64,000 nucleotides of DNA, from the NCBI RefSeq assembly GCF_019090165.1, contig NZ_JAHRIB010000150.1, forward strand, positions 124,001 through 188,000, read 5' to 3'. The notes under the pieces were generated by a model, which was given only the letters and a program-made list of their open reading frames with translations, was not told the origin of the DNA and searched no databases. Positions 49,954 to 58,796 of this stretch are shown here, one piece after another (position 1 is the stretch's first letter; every line of letters begins with the position of its first letter). The position numbers were made by a program, and so were the translations under genes. The DNA comes from Streptomyces sp. BV286. Lineage in GTDB: Bacteria; Actinomycetota; Actinomycetes; Streptomycetales; Streptomycetaceae.

Positions 49954-49974
49954 TGACATCAGCCGGTGACATCA
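49954..49974. repeat. Paired TGACATCA arm-type sites, right end
   Basis: TGACATCA at 49954-49961 and 49967-49974, with the same 13-bp spacing and orientation as the pair at the left end. The 23-bp unit containing both sites differs at one base between the ends. Confidence 0.6.
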
Positions 49975-50082
49975 ACAGGGGCGCACAACTGCGGACGTCG
50001 GCGGATGTGGCGAGGTTCGGAACGGTACTCGGCCTCCTGTCTGAGTCACCGCTCACTGATCGTTCGTGGGTGGCGCACCCGC

Positions 50083-50126
50083 CTACGGATCAGAAGGTTG
50101 CAGGTTCGAATCCTGCCGAGTGCACA
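50083..50126 (+). other. attR core of element B (tRNA-Arg 3' fragment)
   Basis: Identical to 28501-28544. It contains the anticodon loop onward of tRNA-Arg(ACG) but no 5' half, so it is not a working tRNA gene. The original tRNA terminator follows directly. Confidence 0.93.
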
Positions 50127-50130
50127 GCAG

Positions 50131-50172
50131 ACCAGAGGCCCCGTGGAGGAATCCACGGGGCCTCTGGTTTTT
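50131..50172 (+). terminator. Original terminator of the tRNA-Arg locus
   Basis: A perfect 17-bp stem (ACCAGAGGCCCCGTGGA) with a 4-base loop and a TTTTT run, 5 bp after the tRNA fragment. Confidence 0.88.
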
Positions 50173-50437
50173 GCGTTGGCGGCAGGGGCTGACGGCAACC
50201 GTGGATCGCCCGGCGATGCGGCATGTGTTCAGGTCGTCGTCTTTCGTCCCATCCGTTGCCGTCACCCCTCTCATTCCGATAGAACCCGATACGCGCGGAT
50301 CATCACGCGCCGGCCGCCGCTGAAGCCGACGTGCTCACGCTGTTCTTCCGGCGGGGGTTCCGTCGGGTCGACAGCAGTTCTGCACTCCCGACGCGTCTAC
50401 GGGGGCGCCCGTGTGAACCGAGGGGGGTATCACTGCA
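50173..50437. other. Intergenic region upstream of the lipoprotein gene
   Basis: No gene seen. It must hold the promoter of the lipoprotein gene; a GAGGGGGG at 50420-50427 serves as its ribosome site. Confidence 0.35.
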
Positions 50438-51274
50438 TTGGCAATGACCAGAGGGGAAAAGGGATGGTTCGGCGGCGTGGCCGTCTTGGCTGTGGTGCTG
50501 CTCCTGCTGCTGCTCGCATCTTGTGGTGACGACTGTGAGGACGAGTCGGCGGCGCCGAACGCGACGGTCACCGTCACGGCCGCTCCGAGACCGGCCGGGA
50601 GCCAGATCGGGGAGAGCGTCGACAGTGCGGTGGAGCAGGCCCGGCGGGCGGGGCTGAGCGTGGGGATCCACGACGCCAGCGACCAGGACGAGGCCCCGCG
50701 CGGGGACTGGACGGTGTGCTTCGAGAAGGCGACCTTGAGCGATGTCGTCTTCGCTGCCGTGCCGGACGGGTCACCGTGCCCGAAGAAGGATGGTCAACGC
50801 GTTCCCTGGCCCAGGATGCCGAACGTGAAGGGCACCCCGTACTCCGAGGCGGTGGTGGAGCTGGAAGATGCCGTCGGTGAGGTTGCCCTCAAGGCCGCTT
50901 ACGAGGACGAGGCGGCCCACGACACGAACAACGAAACCGGTGACTACGCGAACTGGAAAGTGTGCTTCCAGAGTGTCAAGGCCGGGACTGCCCTGGAGCA
51001 CGAACCAGATGTCACCCTGCATGCCGTGGAGAAGGGCGAGGCGTGTCCGTCGTCCAAGGGGCTCTACAAGGACCCCACCAACGACCCGGCCTACGTCGAG
51101 CCCGACGTAGGATCGCCCGAGAACGACAGCAGCGGCGACGGCAGCGGCGATGACAGCGGCGACGGCAGTGGCGGGGGTGGCGGTAGCGGTGAGGAGGACT
51201 ACTCCCCTGGGGATCAGGGCGGCTGCCCGCCCGGTGGCTGCTACAACCCGTGCCCGCCCGGTGGTTGCCGCTAG
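50438..51274 (+). CDS. Lipoprotein with two PASTA-like domains
   Basis: A 278-residue exported protein. A hydrophobic stretch (FGGVAVLAVVLLLLLLASCG) ends in a lipobox-like LASC, so the chain is probably a lipoprotein anchored outside. Two similar PASTA-like units follow (about 55-110 and 115-205), each with a W(T/K)VCF motif and an MPNVKGTPYSEAVVELEDA-type or related segment. A Ser/Gly/Asp linker and a Cys/Pro/Gly tail (GGCPPGGCYNPCPPGGC) end it. TTG 50438 fits the ribosome-site spacing better than ATG 50444. A cell-wall role is inferred. Confidence 0.7.
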   Translation: MAMTRGEKGWFGGVAVLAVVLLLLLLASCGDDCEDESAAPNATVTVTAAPRPAGSQIGESVDSAVEQARRAGLSVGIHDASDQDEAPRGDWTVCFEKATLSDVVFAAVPDGSPCPKKDGQRVPWPRMPNVKGTPYSEAVVELEDAVGEVALKAAYEDEAAHDTNNETGDYANWKVCFQSVKAGTALEHEPDVTLHAVEKGEACPSSKGLYKDPTNDPAYVEPDVGSPENDSSGDGSGDDSGDGSGGGGGSGEEDYSPGDQGGCPPGGCYNPCPPGGCR

Positions 51275-51320
51275 GTCGCGAGGGCCCGCGCCGAAGTCGA
51301 TGTGATGCCCTGTGCCGTGC

Positions 51321-51848
51321 TCACCGTGACGGGTTCTGGCGGACCTCGTCCAGGTAGTCGGTCATCAGCTTGCCCGTCCTGGTGAACCAGTCGTTCAGGA
51401 CCGCGATCTCCGCGGGGGAGTAGGCGCCGAACTGCTCGGCCAGGCGGGCGTAGTAGGGGCCGTAGAGAGCGGTGACGCGGGCGACCGCGGCGGGCATCGC
51501 CGCGATGCGTACGCGGCGGCGGTCGGCCGGGTCCGGGCGACGCGTCACGTAGCCCGCGCGTTCCAGGCGGTTGACGATGCCGGTCATCGCGCCCGTCGTG
51601 ACGTGGAGGCGGCTCGCCAGTTCGCCCGCGGTGAGGAGTTCCTCGCCGGCCTCCAGGACGTAGCCGAAGCAGGTCAGGTCGGAGACGTTCAGGTTCAGGC
51701 GCTGCGCCATCTCCTGCTGGGCGACCATGCTGGTGGCGATGACGTGGTCCATCGCCGACAGGGTCTCCGTCGGCGTGGCCGGGGGGCGGGGGGTGCCGCT
51801 CGCCCCGTCGTCCGGCTCGTGGACGTCCGCCTTCTCGCTGTCCGCCAT
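51321..51848 (-). CDS. MarR-family transcriptional regulator
   Basis: A 175-residue winged-helix protein with LTAGELASRLHVTTGAMTGI, VNRLERAGYVTRRPDPADRR and RVRIAAMP, the MarR wing and recognition helix. The long N-terminus (SEKADVHEPDDGASG) looks disordered and the start is uncertain; ATG 51848 is one of several in-frame choices. It is divergent to the HGxxE gene. The ligand is unknown. Confidence 0.85.
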   Translation of the reverse strand: MADSEKADVHEPDDGASGTPRPPATPTETLSAMDHVIATSMVAQQEMAQRLNLNVSDLTCFGYVLEAGEELLTAGELASRLHVTTGAMTGIVNRLERAGYVTRRPDPADRRRVRIAAMPAAVARVTALYGPYYARLAEQFGAYSPAEIAVLNDWFTRTGKLMTDYLDEVRQNPSR

Positions 51849-52160
51849 TCCGGCGCCCTCGCTGTCCGTCATTCCGGCATCGCACTTCCCCGTATCGGTC
51901 TTCCTCGCACCGGTGGTCCCGGCGTCGGCCTTCCGCACAGCCCATCCTGCCGTCCGGCCTTCTGCGGCTCTCCCTCTGCCGTGGCCAGTCTTCCTGGTGC
52001 CGGGCGTCCTGCCTGCGTCGCCCTCCTCCTCCGCCTCCTCGCCGCCGTCGTGACAACCGTCTCCCTACTTCTTCTGTCCACCCGTGGCCATTCCCTTAGT
52101 TCGTGAGGTAAATTCCTTACTTGCTAAGAGGATTTACTGTCGGCGGTCGGGAGGCTGGAC

Positions 52161-52535
52161 ATGAGCGAGCATCACCACGACGAAGGGCACACCCTCGCCG
52201 GGTGGACCGGATTCGCGACAGCCGCGGCGGGGACGTCGGTGGCCGGGGCGGGGATGTGTCTGGGGTCCGCGGCCGGGATCGGGCTGGGACTCGGGGTCGT
52301 GGCGCTGAGTGCCCTGGTGACCTGGGGACTGCATCTGGCGGGGTGGGGCAAGCCGCCCGGGATCCGGCCGGTCGCCGAGCGGGGCTGGCGGGTGCGGGAT
52401 GGTGCCGCGCGGCTCGGTCATCCCGGATGCGTCGGGTGCCGACTGGCCGGGCGGGGGCATCGTTCCGCGGCGGCGGCAACGGCGACGGCGACAAGGACAG
52501 GGACAGGGACAGGGACGGCGACAGGCGCCGCGTAG
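52161..52535 (+). CDS. HGxxE-family small membrane protein
   Basis: A 124-residue protein starting MSEHHHDEGHTLAGWTGFAT, with two hydrophobic helices (about 15-35 and 38-60) and the conserved LHLAGWGKPPG that follows them. The C-terminus is an Ala/Thr/Gly-rich extension of low complexity. The family is widespread in Streptomyces and its function is unknown. Confidence 0.65.
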   Translation: MSEHHHDEGHTLAGWTGFATAAAGTSVAGAGMCLGSAAGIGLGLGVVALSALVTWGLHLAGWGKPPGIRPVAERGWRVRDGAARLGHPGCVGCRLAGRGHRSAAAATATATRTGTGTGTATGAA

Positions 52536-52600
52536 GGGGCGGGGGCGACGGTGGACAGTCCTCGCCCTGTTGTCAGTGCCGGCCTCTACTCTCGTGAGTG

Positions 52601-53506
52601 ATGGCACACGTATGGAAGTGCAAGGGGCTTCGGTGGGACGGGCGGGAGCCCGTGCTGACGTGGGACGGGGGGCGTCGCAGTGCGTTGCCGTGGGGGAAGA
52701 GGGTCGCGTTCGCCGTCGTGGGCGAGGGCGAACGGACGTGTGTCGGGGCACGTGGGCACAGCTGCCCTGTCGCGGCTGCCGTCTCCGGGCGGAGTGTCGG
52801 TGCCCGGTGCGAGGAGTGTTCCCGGCTGGACCGGGCGCATTCCGTTGCCGCGGACACCATCGCCGACGATCCAAGGCCCTACTCCGTCTATCTGGCCTGG
52901 TTCGGACCCGGGATGGTCAAGGTCGGGATCACCGCCGTCGAGCGTGGGTCGGCGCGGCTGCTGGAGCAGGGAGCCGTCGTCTTCACCTGGCTGGGGCGGG
53001 GGCCCCTGATGGCCGCCCGGCGCAGTGAGGAGTTGCTGCGTACGGCGTTGGGAGTGCCGGACCGGATCGCGTACGACGCCAAGCGGGGCGTACGGAGTGC
53101 GCTGCCGGAGGCGGGGGTACGGGAGGCGGAGGTCCGGGAGTTGCACGCGCGGGCCGTGGGGCTCCACGGGTGGCCGGAGGCCTTGGAGCGGATGCCGTTC
53201 GAGGCTGTCGATCACGCGGAGGTGTTCGGGCTCGGCGGGCTGCCGGCGGCCGTCGCCGTGGTCGGCGAGCTTGTCCCGGGTGGTGTCGTGAGCGGGGAGC
53301 TGGTCGCCGCCGCCGGGCCCGACCTGCACCTTCGGACCGGGCGGGGGGTCGTCGTGCTCGATACCCGGCTCATGACCGGGTGGGAACTGACCACGGCGGG
53401 CGGGTCCGGCGGGGAAGAGCGGGGCGACCGGGGTGAGCGCGGTGGACTGGGGGAAATCACCGTGCCTGTGCGGGAGTTGGGCGGGGTTCAGGCCGGACTC
53501 TTCTGA
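52601..53506 (+). CDS. DUF2797 domain protein
   Basis: A 301-residue protein. The N-terminus has paired cysteines (TCVGARGHSCP ... ARCEEC) that may bind zinc, followed by a GIY-YIG-like core (YSVYLAWFGPGMVKVGITAV, SARLLEQGAVVFTW) and a C-terminal beta-rich region. ATG 52601 is used; a GTG lies directly before it. DUF2797 proteins are conserved in actinobacteria and may be nuclease-fold proteins. No neighbour suggests a pathway. Confidence 0.75.
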   Translation: MAHVWKCKGLRWDGREPVLTWDGGRRSALPWGKRVAFAVVGEGERTCVGARGHSCPVAAAVSGRSVGARCEECSRLDRAHSVAADTIADDPRPYSVYLAWFGPGMVKVGITAVERGSARLLEQGAVVFTWLGRGPLMAARRSEELLRTALGVPDRIAYDAKRGVRSALPEAGVREAEVRELHARAVGLHGWPEALERMPFEAVDHAEVFGLGGLPAAVAVVGELVPGGVVSGELVAAAGPDLHLRTGRGVVVLDTRLMTGWELTTAGGSGGEERGDRGERGGLGEITVPVRELGGVQAGLF

Positions 53507-53684
53507 ATGCTTTCTGCGGGAGAGGGCCGGGAGGGGCAGGGAAGGTGAAGCGGGGCGGGGCGCCGGACGAGGGTCGAGCGATCGAGCCGCTCCGGGGCCT
53601 CAGGGAGACGCCCTGGACTTGCCGTGGCGGTGGGGACGAGAGTGGGCGGCATGAGTGATCCATCCATCGGGCACGAGCGTGGGC

Positions 53685-54596
53685 ATGGCTGACCGGGTGC
53701 AGGGGCGGGAGGGCGAGGCGGAGGTCGAGGCCGACGACGTACGGCGGTTCTGGGAAGGGCTTGGCCTGCCCGGGCTCGTCGACGTCCACACCCACTTCAT
53801 GCCCGAGTCGGTCCTGAAGAAGGTCTGGGCGTACTTCGACGGGGTCGGGCCCCTCACCGGCGGTGTCGAGTGGCCCATCACCTACCGGGCCGAGGAGAGC
53901 GAACGGATCGGCCTGCTGCGGGAGTTCGGCGTGCGGGCGTTCACCGCCATGCTCTACCCGCACAAGCCGGGCATGGCCGAGTGGCTGAACCAATGGGCCG
54001 TCGACTTCGCCCGGCGGACCCCCGACTGCCTTCACACGGCGACGCTGTTCCCCGAGCCCGGTGTGGCGGCGTACGTGCGAAAGGCGGTGGAGGAGGGGGC
54101 CCGGGTCTTCAAGGCGCACGTCCAGGTGGGCGCGTACGACCCGGCCGACGAACTGCTCGATCCGGCCTGGGGGCTGCTCGCCGAGGCAGGGGTCCCCGTG
54201 GTGATCCACTGCGGTTCAGGGCCCTCGCCCGGCAAGCACACCGGGCCGGAGCCGGTCGGGCGGGTGCTCGCGCGGCATCCGCGGCTGCAGCTGGTGATCG
54301 CGCACATGGGCATGCCGGAGTACGAGGACTTCCTCGGCCTGGCCGAGCGGTACGGCGAGGTGCGGCTGGACACGACGATGGCGTTCACCGACTTCAGTGA
54401 GGGGCTCGCGCCGTTTCCCCGGCGGGCGCTCCCCCGCCTCTCCGGCGTCGGCGATCGGGTCCTGCTCGGCACCGACTTCCCCAACATCCCCTATCCGTAC
54501 GTCCATCAGCTGCGGGCGCTGGAGCGGCTCGGGCTGGGGGACGAGTGGCTGCGGGCGGTCTGTCACGACAACGGGGCGCGGTTGTTCGGGCTGTGA
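53685..54596 (+). CDS. Amidohydrolase-family metal-dependent hydrolase (ACMSD-like)
   Basis: A 303-residue TIM-barrel hydrolase of the amidohydrolase_2 family: LVDVHTHFMPESV (metal HxH), VFKAHVQVGAYDP, VVIHCGSGP, VIAHMGMPEYEDF and LLGTDFPNIPY (catalytic Asp). It would cleave C-N, C-C or related bonds of small acids; the substrate is open. ATG 53685 was chosen at the start of the conserved length; GTG 53655 is possible. Confidence 0.8.
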   Translation: MADRVQGREGEAEVEADDVRRFWEGLGLPGLVDVHTHFMPESVLKKVWAYFDGVGPLTGGVEWPITYRAEESERIGLLREFGVRAFTAMLYPHKPGMAEWLNQWAVDFARRTPDCLHTATLFPEPGVAAYVRKAVEEGARVFKAHVQVGAYDPADELLDPAWGLLAEAGVPVVIHCGSGPSPGKHTGPEPVGRVLARHPRLQLVIAHMGMPEYEDFLGLAERYGEVRLDTTMAFTDFSEGLAPFPRRALPRLSGVGDRVLLGTDFPNIPYPYVHQLRALERLGLGDEWLRAVCHDNGARLFGL

Positions 54597-54919
54597 GGCG
54601 ACGGCGCGTGGGGTGAGCTCGGCTTCCAGGACCCGGTCGCCGACGTTCGACCTGTTCAGGAGCGGCCGACTTACTACGAGGTACACCCGGCCGTCGGCGG
54701 TCACGCCGGAGCCGTACTCCTGGCGGTCGGTGCCTTGAGTCGCCTGGTGAGGCGGCCGTCCTCTGATCACTCTGACCGGCGGCGGACGGATCCTCCCCAC
54801 CGCCGTCCGCGGAGGCAAGGAACCGCCAGGGGGTTCCCTGAGAGGTCCCTGTGCGTTTCTCAGGGTATTCACAGCTTCCGGAAAGCGTGCTCTCAGAGCG
54901 GCCCAGCAGTGTGTGCGCT
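54597..54919. other. Promoter region of the two-component/glycosyltransferase operon
   Basis: 323 bp without a gene. The segment just before the regulator start is less GC-rich than its surroundings and likely holds the promoter; I see no convincing operator. Confidence 0.35.
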
Positions 54920-55660
54920 ATGACCACGACCTCGCCCCAGGGGCGCACCGAACTGCTGAGGCCGGACGGGAGCCCCGTCCGCGTGCTTGTGGTGGACGAC
55001 GAGCTCTCGATCACCGAGCTGCTGTCCATGGCCCTTCGCTACGAAGGGTGGCAGATCCGCAGCGCGGGTGACGGGACCGGTGCGGTGCAGACCGCGCGCG
55101 AGTTCCGGCCCGACGCCGTCGTCCTCGACATGATGCTGCCCGACATGGACGGGCTGACCGTCCTCGGCCGGCTGCGCCGCGACCTGCCCGACGTGCCCAT
55201 CCTCTTCCTGACCGCGAAGGACGCGGTCGAGGACCGGATCGCCGGGCTCACCGCCGGCGGCGACGACTACGTCACCAAGCCCTTCAGCCTCGAAGAGGTC
55301 GTGGCGCGGCTGCGCGGCCTCATCCGCCGTTCCGGTGCCGCCGACCGGCGCTCCGACTCCGTCCTCGTCGTCGGTGACCTCACCCTGGACGAGGACAGCC
55401 ACGAGGTGGCGCGCGCCGGGGACGGCATCCACCTCACCGCGACCGAGTTCGAGCTGCTGCGGTTCCTGATGCGCAATCCGCGCCGGGTGCTCAGCAAGGC
55501 GCAGATCCTCGACCGTGTGTGGTCGTACGACTTCGGCGGGCAGGCCAACGTCGTCGAGCTCTACATCTCGTACCTGCGCCGCAAGATCGACGCCGGCCGT
55601 GAGCCGATGATCCACACGCGGCGCGGCGCCGGGTACCTGATCAAGCCCGCGACGTCGTGA
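54920..55660 (+). CDS. OmpR/PhoB-family response regulator
   Basis: A 246-residue regulator with receiver domain (VRVLVVDDELSITELLSMAL, phosphoacceptor Asp in VVLDMMLPDMDG, switch Lys in DDYVTKPFSLEE) and a C-terminal winged helix (HLTATEFELLRFLMRNPRRV, ELYISYLRRKIDAG, IHTRRGAGYLIKP). It starts a four-gene operon with a sensor kinase and two envelope glycosyltransferase-type proteins, overlapping the kinase start by GTGA. It probably controls this operon in response to envelope state. Confidence 0.9.
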   Translation: MTTTSPQGRTELLRPDGSPVRVLVVDDELSITELLSMALRYEGWQIRSAGDGTGAVQTAREFRPDAVVLDMMLPDMDGLTVLGRLRRDLPDVPILFLTAKDAVEDRIAGLTAGGDDYVTKPFSLEEVVARLRGLIRRSGAADRRSDSVLVVGDLTLDEDSHEVARAGDGIHLTATEFELLRFLMRNPRRVLSKAQILDRVWSYDFGGQANVVELYISYLRRKIDAGREPMIHTRRGAGYLIKPATS

Positions 55661-57273
55661 GCGGGCGACGACAGCTGCGGAGGCAGCGGCGCCGACAGCC
55701 TCGGACGCTGCGGACGCGGCTCGTCGTCGCGTCCGTCGCGCTCATCGCGGTGGTGTGCGCGGTGATCGGCACGGTGACGACCATCGCGCTCAGCTCGCAT
55801 CTGTACAAGCAGTTGGACACCTCGTTGGGGGAAGCGGCCATGCGGGCGGCCGGCGGGCCCGAGAAGCCGGGTGGTCTCCCGGCCGGTCTCGACGGCAGTA
55901 AGAAGCAGCGGACGTTGTCGGACTTCGTCAAGCAGGGCCCGCAGCCCGTCGGCACGGTCGCGGCGGAGCTCAAGAACGGCAGCATCACCGAGGCCAAGGT
56001 CGGCATCAAGTCCGAGGGCGACGACGGATTCTCCGACGTCGTCGACGAGTCGCTCACCGCGGCGCAGCAGGCCGCCCTTGCGAAGGTGCCGCGCGATGGC
56101 AAGCCGCACACCGTCGAGCTGCCCGGCCTCGGCGAGTACCACGTCCAGTTCATGGACGGCAACGACGGCTCGTTCTACGTGGGCCTGCCCACCGAGGACG
56201 TCACCAACACGCTCAGCACCCTCGTCATCGTCGAGGTCAGCGTCACGGCCGCCGGTCTCGTCGCGGCCTCGCTCGCCGGAGCCACCATCGTGAGCGTCGC
56301 CCTCCGCCCTCTCCGCAGAGTCGCCTCCACCGCCACCCGCGTCTCCGAACTGCCCCTGCACACGGGCGAGGTGACGCTCAACGAGCGTGTTCCCGAGTCC
56401 GAGACCGACCCGCACACCGAGGTCGGGCAGGTCGGGGCCGCCCTCAACCGCATGCTCGACCACGTCCACGGCGCCCTGCACGCCCGCCAGGAGAGCGAGA
56501 CGAGGGTACGGCAGTTCGTGGCGGACGCCAGCCATGAGCTGCGTACCCCGCTGGCGTCCATCCGCGGGTACGCCGAGCTGACCAGACGCGGACGTGAGGA
56601 GACCGGGCCCGACACCCGGCACGCGCTGGGCCGGATCGAGTCCGAGGCCGGGCGGATGACGGGCCTCGTCGAGGACCTGCTGCTGCTCGCGCGTCTCGAC
56701 GCCGGACGGCCGCTGAGTTACGAGCACACCGATCTCTCCCCGCTGGTCGTGGACGCCGTGAGCGACGCCCGTGCCGCGGGGCGGGAGCACGTGTGGCGCC
56801 TGGAACTGCCCGACGAGCCCGCGCTGGTGATGGCGGACGCCGCCCGCGTGCAGCAGGTCATGGTGAACCTGTTCGCGAACGCGCGTACGCATACCCCACC
56901 GGGTACGACGGTGACCGCGCGCGTGCGCCGCGAGGGACCGTGGGTGTGTGTGGACGTCCAGGACGACGGGCAGGGCATTCCGCCCGACCTGCTGCCGCAC
57001 GTCTTCGAACGGTTCGCGCGAGGCGACTCGTCGCGTTCGCGTGCTTCGGGGTCCACCGGGCTCGGGCTCGCCATCGTGCAGGCGGTCGTGGCCGCGCACG
57101 ACGGTGCCGTGACCGTCGACAGCGTGCCCGGGCGCACGGTCTTCACCGTGCATCTGCCCGCGCTGGCACCGCAGGAGCCCCATTCTCATGAGGCGTTCAT
57201 TTCCTCAACGAATTCACAACCGTACTCACAGGCACAGCACAGCACGACCACATGGGTGCAACAGGGCGCTTGA
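55657..57273 (+). CDS. Membrane sensor histidine kinase
   Basis: A 538-residue kinase with TM1 at about 22-46 and TM2 at about 190-214 enclosing an extracellular sensor domain of about 140 residues. A HAMP domain, the HisKA helix with H293 (FVADASHELRTPLASIRGYA), and an intact ATPase domain follow (N-box VMVNLFANARTHTPP, DVQDDGQGIP, GSTGLGLAIV). The C-terminal 30 residues are Ser/His/Gln-rich. GTG 55657 overlaps the regulator stop (GTGA), so the two are a cognate pair. Confidence 0.9.
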   Translation: MSGRRQLRRQRRRQPRTLRTRLVVASVALIAVVCAVIGTVTTIALSSHLYKQLDTSLGEAAMRAAGGPEKPGGLPAGLDGSKKQRTLSDFVKQGPQPVGTVAAELKNGSITEAKVGIKSEGDDGFSDVVDESLTAAQQAALAKVPRDGKPHTVELPGLGEYHVQFMDGNDGSFYVGLPTEDVTNTLSTLVIVEVSVTAAGLVAASLAGATIVSVALRPLRRVASTATRVSELPLHTGEVTLNERVPESETDPHTEVGQVGAALNRMLDHVHGALHARQESETRVRQFVADASHELRTPLASIRGYAELTRRGREETGPDTRHALGRIESEAGRMTGLVEDLLLLARLDAGRPLSYEHTDLSPLVVDAVSDARAAGREHVWRLELPDEPALVMADAARVQQVMVNLFANARTHTPPGTTVTARVRREGPWVCVDVQDDGQGIPPDLLPHVFERFARGDSSRSRASGSTGLGLAIVQAVVAAHDGAVTVDSVPGRTVFTVHLPALAPQEPHSHEAFISSTNSQPYSQAQHSTTTWVQQGA

Positions 57274-57287
57274 CGACAGTCGTTGTC

Positions 57288-58796
57288 ATGCGAACCGAAC
57301 CTTCTCCCGGCAACTTGCCGGCGCGGGAGCACCTCCCGGCCGGACATGCCGGTACGCCTGTCCTGGACGTAGTGATCCCCGTCTACAACGAGGAGAAGGA
57401 CCTCCAGCCGTGTGTGCTCAGACTGCACGAGCACCTGGCCCGCACCTTCCCGTACGCGTTCCGCATCACGATCGCGGACAACGCGTCCACCGACACCACT
57501 CCGCTGGTGGCGGCGCGGCTGGAGGCGGAGGTCCCCGAGGTCAGGTCGTTCCGGCTGGAGCAGAAGGGGCGCGGCAGGGCGCTGCGCACCGTCTGGTCCG
57601 CCTCGGACGCCCCGGTCCTCGCCTACATGGACGTCGACCTCTCCACCGACCTCAACGCGCTTCTCCCGCTGGTCGCCCCGCTGATCTCCGGTCACTCGGA
57701 CCTGGCGATCGGCTCGCGGCTCGCCCGGAGCTCGCGGGTGGTGCGGGGCGCCAAGCGGGAGTTCATCTCCCGGACGTACAACCTGATCCTGCGCGGCTCG
57801 CTGCAGGCCCGGTTCTCCGACGCGCAGTGCGGTTTCAAGGCGATCCGGCGCGATGTCGCGCAGGTGCTGCTGCCGCTCGTCGAGGACACCGGATGGTTCT
57901 TCGACACCGAGATGCTGGTCCTCGCCGAGCGGGCCGGACTGCGCATCCACGAGGTGCCGGTCGACTGGGTCGACGACCCGGACTCGACGGTGCACATCGT
58001 GAAGACCGCGACCGACGACCTGAAGGGCGTGTGGCGCGTGGGACGCGCTCTCGCCACCGGCTCGCTGGCACTGGACCGGCTCGCCCGGCCGTTCGGCGAC
58101 GATCCGCGCGACCGTGAGATCAGCGGCGTACCGAAGGGCCTCGCCCGTCAACTCGTCGGGTTCTGCGTCGTGGGCGCGCTGTCCACGCTGTTCTATCTGC
58201 TGCTCTACAGCGGCTTCCGTACGGTCTCGGGGTCGCAGGTCGCCAACGCGCTCGCCCTGCTCGTCTCGGCGGTCGCCAACACCGCGGCCAACCGGCGCCT
58301 GACCTTCGGCGTACGCGGCCGGAGCGGGGCGGTGCGGCACCAGGCGCAGGGCCTGGTCGTCTTCGGCATCGGACTCGCCCTCACCAGCGGCTCGCTCGCC
58401 GCCCTGAACGCGGCGACGGCCGAACCGGCGCACTCCACCGAGCTGGCGGTCCTGATCGTCGCCAACCTCGCGGCGACCGTGCTGCGGTTCCTGCTCTTCC
58501 GGGCCTGGGTGTTCCCGGACCGGCACGACGAGTCACCGTCGACCGTCGTCGCCTCTCACACGCCCGCCGTGCCGCACGGGCCGGCCGGACCCGCCTCGCC
58601 CGTCCACGCGACGGCCCCGCGGTCCCCGTACAGCACGACGTCCGCCGCGCCCCGCGGCCGGACGTCCGCGTACGGCCCGACGTCCGCTCCGTACGACACG
58701 GCCCACACTCCGCTCGACCACCAGACCTGGGGGGACGCGACCATGCGGCTTCAGCCGGTGCGCCCGAACGATCACGATCCGAGGAACGCGCGATGA
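57288..58796 (+). CDS. GT2 polyprenyl-phosphate glycosyltransferase fused to a GtrA-like membrane domain
   Basis: A 502-residue protein. The N-terminal 250 residues are a GT-A fold of the dolichol-phosphate-mannose-synthase type (LDVVIPVYNEEKDLQPCVLR, metal motif YMDVDLSTDL, AIGSRLAR, DAQCGFKAIRRD). Residues about 290-420 are a four-helix GtrA domain (QLVGFCVVGALSTLFYLLLY, VSAVANTAANRRLTFGV). A Ser/Pro-rich tail ends it. It should load a sugar onto a lipid carrier and help flip it, supplying the GT39 enzyme encoded next (4-bp overlap). Start ATG 57288 lies just after the kinase stop. Confidence 0.85.
   Translation: MRTEPSPGNLPAREHLPAGHAGTPVLDVVIPVYNEEKDLQPCVLRLHEHLARTFPYAFRITIADNASTDTTPLVAARLEAEVPEVRSFRLEQKGRGRALRTVWSASDAPVLAYMDVDLSTDLNALLPLVAPLISGHSDLAIGSRLARSSRVVRGAKREFISRTYNLILRGSLQARFSDAQCGFKAIRRDVAQVLLPLVEDTGWFFDTEMLVLAERAGLRIHEVPVDWVDDPDSTVHIVKTATDDLKGVWRVGRALATGSLALDRLARPFGDDPRDREISGVPKGLARQLVGFCVVGALSTLFYLLLYSGFRTVSGSQVANALALLVSAVANTAANRRLTFGVRGRSGAVRHQAQGLVVFGIGLALTSGSLAALNAATAEPAHSTELAVLIVANLAATVLRFLLFRAWVFPDRHDESPSTVVASHTPAVPHGPAGPASPVHATAPRSPYSTTSAAPRGRTSAYGPTSAPYDTAHTPLDHQTWGDATMRLQPVRPNDHDPRNAR

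Larger units (their letters stand above)
49732..50082. other. Non-coding right end of element B
   Basis: No credible gene. It contains the right copy of the degenerate repeat (49758-49896) and the right pair of TGACATCA sites. Confidence 0.5.
28470..50126. mobile_element. Complete AICE (element B) integrated in tRNA-Arg(ACG)
   Basis: A 44-bp direct repeat (28501-28544 and 50083-50126) bounds the element. The left copy is the 3' part of an intact tRNA-Arg; the right copy is a tRNA fragment followed by the displaced tRNA terminator. Between them are integrase, excisionase, Prim-Pol and DUF3631 replication genes, a cytosine methylase, FtsK-like translocase, spread proteins, regulators and cargo, about 21.6 kb. 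All genes from 40482 down to 28623 run leftwards with frequent 4-bp overlaps. The element looks intact, with no frameshift seen in its core genes. Confidence 0.93.

Noticed and set aside
50083..50126. Second tRNA-Arg gene
   Set aside because: It is only the 44-bp 3' fragment created by integration; no 5' half precedes it.
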